A stretch of DNA of 45,000 nucleotides, taken from the NCBI GenBank assembly GCA_016946835.1, contig JACVTC010000092.1, forward strand, positions 667,501-712,500, written 5' to 3'. Positions 37,352 through 45,000 of this stretch are shown here, piece by piece. The notes under the pieces are model-generated. The model was not told where the DNA came from, made no database searches, and saw only the letters and a program-made list of their open reading frames with translations. Positions within the stretch are counted from its first letter, which is position 1; every line of letters starts with the position of its first letter. Origin of the DNA: Neocallimastix lanati (nom. inval.). Taxonomy: Eukaryota > Neocallimastigomycota > Neocallimastigomycetes > Neocallimastigales > Neocallimastigaceae. The translations under genes were made by a program, and so were the position numbers.

Positions 37352-38324
37352 ATGATATTCAAAAATTCTAATTTAATAATTTTCCAATCCCCTTTTCAAG
37401 TAAAATTATTTAGGGAAAATAATGATGATATATTGGTTGATGGTACATTTTTTATTGCCCCTAAATTTAGTTATCAAATATTTATTACAAGAACTTATGT
37501 TAAAGAATTAGATAGTTTTTACACTACTTCTTTTTTCAATATTAAAAAATAAAGAACAATAAACATATAAAATATTATTTGAAAAATTAAAAAAAAAAAA
37601 ATTCCTATATATATAACAATAATATTATAATATTATAATTGAACCAAAAAATTTGCATTGTGATTTTGAAAGGGACATATCTAAAGCAGCAAAAAACAAT
37701 ATTTCCTAATACAAATATTAAATATTGCATTTGTCATTATAAAAAATCACTAGAAATTAAAAAAAAAAAAAATAAATTATGCTATAATGAAGTAAAATAT
37801 TATAATAATATATTTATTTATTATAAAGTTATTTCAAATTTACCATTTATATATCCTGAATACATATTTGATATTTATATTATAATTAAAATTAAATCCA
37901 TTAAAAATAATTATTGTCAATTTTTAAAATTTTAGAATATTTTTTTTAAAATATATTTAGTTAGTTATGATATGAAAATTTGGAATTATTATAATAATAT
38001 GGAATATATAACAAACAATGCCTCAGAATCACTCAATAATTATTTAAATAATTTATTTCCAACAAAACCATCTTTTTACGAACTAATAGTTTAATTAAAT
38101 GAACTTGAACATTTATCATATTAATATTATCAAAGAAAAATAAGAGGAATTTGGAAAATAAAGAAAGAAAAAAAAAAAGAGCAATAAATAAAGCTAATGA
38201 AATCAGTGTCTTAATTGAACGCTACAAAAATATTGAAGCCAAGTTAATTGATACTAAATGTGATAGAAATAATATTATTAATTTGTGGTTTGATTGTTTA
38301 ACTGATTTAAAAAATATAATATAA
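37352..38324 (+). pseudogene. Broken MULE-family transposase gene
   Basis: Several frames together give the MULE transposase signature. 37352-37552 encodes a segment with DDILVDGTFFIAPKFSYQIF, the first catalytic Asp (Asp-Gly-Thr-Phe). After stops, about 37641-37700 encodes EPKNLHCDFERDISKAAKN (second Asp). A one-base frame change leads into FPNTNIKYCICHYKKSLE with the family's Cys-X-X-His-like CICH. At about 38000-38080 comes TNNASESLNNYLNNLFPTKP, the conserved Asn-Asn-X-X-Glu-Ser region near the third acidic residue. A final open segment ends at TAA 38322-38324. At least two frame changes and several stops make it non-functional. The N-terminal part (usually carrying a FLYWCH or similar zinc finger) is missing; the satellite array lies where it would be expected. 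Confidence 0.78.
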
Positions 38325-39500
38325 ATATTACTTTTTAATAAATAATTAAGAAATGAGGAATGTCCAAACGAAATAATCAGAATTCCGTCATTCAAAAATT
38401 TAATTTATAAAGCTTATTAAATTTATACAGTTTAAATAAATATTCAAATACGTCTGTATATTTAATAATTTTATCATTATAATTATTATTTTTTTTAATA
38501 GCATTTAAATAAAAGAATTATTATTAATAACATTTATATTTTTATATAATTCTTTTATTAATAACATTTAAATAAAAGAATTAAAATCATAAAATCTGTA
38601 AAGATTTAATAAAATCTTTAATAAATTAATTATTACATAATTAATTAATGTAATAAAATTACATAAATTTATGATTTACGTATATGAAAATTAATTATAA
38701 ATTTATGTAAAGTTTTCATAAAGGAAAAATTATTATTTAAATAATTTTGGATAATAACTTAAATCTAAATAATTTATTTAAGTTAGTTAATTTAGTTTAG
38801 TTTATTTAAAATAGTTATTCTATTTAACTTAGTTAATTTAGTTTAGTTAGTTTAAAATACTTTAAAATTAATTTCGGAATAGTTTTAAATAGTTAAAATT
38901 AGTTTAAATAGTTTACAAAAATAGTTTTGAATTGTAAATATATAAACATTAGTATTAATAATATTTATATAATAAATATATAATAAATGAGTTGTTATTG
39001 AATTTAATTATTATTGTAAATAAGTTGAAAGTTTATTAAATTAATTATTGTTTAGTTTAGTTAATTATTATTTAATAAAATTATTAATAAATATTTTGTT
39101 TATAAATAAATAGTAATATATGTAAATTAGATAGAAATAATATATTATAATGTAATAATGAAAAAATATAAATACATGTAAATTTCTATAATTAAATCGA
39201 TGTATTAGTTATTGACTATATGATAGTTAATAACAAAAAAGAGATTTAATTTTTTTAATTAATAAAGATTATTTTATTTAAAAAAACGAATTTTTATTAC
39301 GTGTTTTTTTATTTTTGTGTTAAAATTTGTTATTTGTAATCTGTTTCTGATAGAACTTTTTACAAAATCTAACCATTATATGATTTATTTAATTATTCAC
39401 TTCATAATAATTTAAAAATTGAAATAACAAAATAATACAATAAAATAATATTATGTAGCATAATATAGCTATAGTCACATATTTATAAATATCACCTGAA
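38325..39500. other. AT-rich DNA inside the putative MULE
   Basis: No gene was seen. It contains short imperfect repeats, such as several GTTAGTTTA/TTTAGTTTAG-like blocks at about 38770-38860 and two TAAATAAAAGAATTA blocks near 38510 and 38570. Confidence 0.5.
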
Positions 39501-39536
39501 AAAAAATTGGCTTAATGCAATCTCCCCGTTAAGAAG

Positions 39537-39703
39537 TATTGTTAATGAGTATTATTCATTAATTCTTAAACTTTATTACATATACAATTATATATTCATA
39601 TTAAAGTATATATAATTCATTAATGTATATGCTTTATATTAAAGTTATTTAATATATTAATAATAATAGTTATATTTATTTATGTAGTATAAATTAAATG
39701 TAA

Positions 39704-39749
<46 letters not shown>

Positions 39750-40366
39750 CTAGGAATAAACTTTATTTAATAATATTTATTTAAAAAAAAAAAAAAATAC
39801 GTGAAAATAAAATTAACATGAAAAATGTATGTTAATAATATTTAGTATAATTGTGAGTTAATGATAGTATTTGAAATTAATATAGGTGTTTTAGCACTTT
39901 AAGTAAACTAAAGAGAAGTGTAGGAATTTATTGAAAAATTAGTATGTTAATATACATATTAAAAAAAAAATAGAAAAGTGTTGAATCAATACTTCAAATA
40001 CCACATGATACGTTAATTTATATCAAATTTAATACATAATTACTATGATATAGTTTCTTTTGAAATATCATATAATCACAATTATTAAACAATTACATAC
40101 TACTATGGTAATATTATAAAAATATATATATACATACATTTTTTTTTTCTTCTTTTTTTATAATATTAAAAATTTCGTATTTATCATCTTTATAATTTTT
40201 TTTTTAAAAAAAAAAAAATTAGTATTATTAATTTATATATCTAATCTATATATATAAATTTTTAATATTTAAAATTATTAAGAATAGATATAAATCATAA
40301 ATCTTTTTTTTTTTTTTTATTCTGATTTAATATTATGAATAAAATCATACAATTTTAAAATTTAAT

Positions 40367-40408
<42 letters not shown>

Positions 40409-40828
40409 ATTAAAAATGATATATATTAATAAAGTTGACATAATTATAAACCCTAAATTCCTAATTCTTAACAATTTCTATTAATCATATAATTTATATT
40501 TTAAATAATTTTTTTTTTTTTTTTTTTTTTAAAATTTAAAAAATTAGATATAAAATAAATAAATTAAATAAAAATATTTAAAATCCTTGGATTTATTCTA
40601 TTCTATGTAATTAATTTTTTTATTTAGAAAAAAAAAATATAAAAATAAAAATAAATTTTTTTTAAAAAAAAATAATATGATATGATAAACTAAAGAATAT
40701 TAGATAGGAATAATTTTAAAAAAAAAAAAAAAAAAAATAAAAAATAAAATATATATATATTAATATGATATATTTAAAAAAAATTTTTTTTTTTTATTCC
40801 ATGGAAAATATTTTATAAATATATATAT

Positions 40829-40887
<59 letters not shown>

Positions 40888-41044
40888 TTTTATTATTTTT
40901 ATTATTATTATTTTTTTTAACTTAAAAATTTAATTAACATTTTTTAGATTAAAAATTAAATATAAAAAGAGTTATTTTATTTATTTATTTGTTATTATTT
41001 TACTACTAATATTTCAAATAATAGTAATATATAATAGAATTTAA

Positions 41045-41075
<31 letters not shown>

Positions 41076-41472
41076 AAAAAATTCTTTTTTTATATATATT
41101 TTTTATATTGATTATTTTATTATTGTTAATATTATTTAAAAAAAAAAAAGTAATAGATTTTAAAATAACCAAAAAAAAAAAAAAAAAAAAAAATTCTATT
41201 ATATTTAAAAATTTAAAATTATGATATATTATGATATATTATAATAATATTATTAATAATATTATTAATGAATATAAAATTAAATATTAATAAAAATAAA
41301 TAACCAAATTAAAATATTAATAAATAAATAAATAAATAAATAATTATAAAATATAATAAAATTTATTTTATTTTATTTTATTATTATTATTATTATTTTT
41401 AAGTAATTCAACAATAAATATTCATTATTATTATATATATACAATATATAATAATAATATATTAATATATTT
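39537..41472. other. AT desert with very long T homopolymers
   Basis: No gene was found. It holds T runs at about 39710-39745, 40371-40400 and 40832-40885 (about 54 T's, the longest homopolymer in the window). The end next to 41472 should contain the 3' UTR of the minus-strand transcription factor gene. Confidence 0.6.
39710..39765 (-). mobile_element. Possible SINE-tail fragment
   Basis: On the minus strand the sequence TTTATTCCTAGTCT runs into a poly-A of about 35. It closely matches the end of the degraded element at 12.7 kb (TTAATCCTAGTCTC...A). No clear target duplication was found. It could be a 5'-truncated insertion of the same family, or a chance match of about 12 bases. Confidence 0.35.
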
Positions 41473-44983
<3,511 letters not shown>

Positions 44984-45000
44984 TTTATTTAAAAAAATGA

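Overview
The window is extremely AT-rich (well over 80 % A+T by eye) eukaryotic nuclear DNA, full of long A and T homopolymers and tri-, tetra- and pentanucleotide arrays. It carries a Zn2Cys6 / fungal-specific transcription factor gene with short GT-AG introns, a Pcl/Pho80-type cyclin, Asn-rich proteins, and Copia, Mutator-like and SINE-type elements. This combination points to a fungus. The base composition and poly-Asn tracts fit an anaerobic gut fungus (Neocallimastigomycota) best; this placement is inference, not proof.

Layout. 1-4218: gene-free AT desert. 4219-10216: intact, apparently very young Ty1/Copia retrotransposon (LTRs 4224-4472 and 9965-10211, ATAAT target duplications, gag 4496-5536, pol 5484-9941 in the +1 frame). 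About 10291-11065: two diverged direct repeats. 11154-12418: an (ATT)n microsatellite split by a 929-bp non-autonomous LTR element on the minus strand with identical 228-bp LTRs. About 12700-13230: a degraded, GC-richer retroposon related to the SINE further on. 13261-25373: AT desert with no supportable gene. 25374-25839: a tRNA-derived SINE (minus strand) with 14-bp target duplications. 26361-27357: tetra- and pentanucleotide arrays. 28730-30628: cyclin gene. 31500-34260: GC-richer relic of unidentified, decayed coding DNA, with a tail-only retroposon insertion. 34999-39536: a probable 4.5-kb Mutator-like element (MULE) holding a 2.2-kb (AAAAT)n/spacer satellite and a broken transposase gene. 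39537-41472: desert with a SINE-tail fragment. 41473-44983: five-exon Zn2Cys6 transcription factor gene on the minus strand, reconstructed with phase-consistent splice sites.

The most interesting theme is mobile-element biology. The autonomous Copia element and the miniature LTR element have unrelated LTRs, yet both start with TGTTA, both have an LTR that ends in AAAA directly before GATTAAGAGTCTCA, and both sit in an ATAAT target duplication. That primer-binding sequence is complementary to the anticodon arm of tRNA-Lys(CUU), not to a tRNA 3' end, which suggests priming by an internally cleaved 5' tRNA half. In the small element the complementarity runs on through the D arm. The Copia gag-pol junction has a plausible +1 frameshift site (CCG AGG C) inside a cluster of G+C-rich codons. 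A second theme is a SINE family with a shared head (TTATCCTGGG) and tail (about AGTCT then poly-A), seen as one good copy, one degraded copy and two tail-only fragments.
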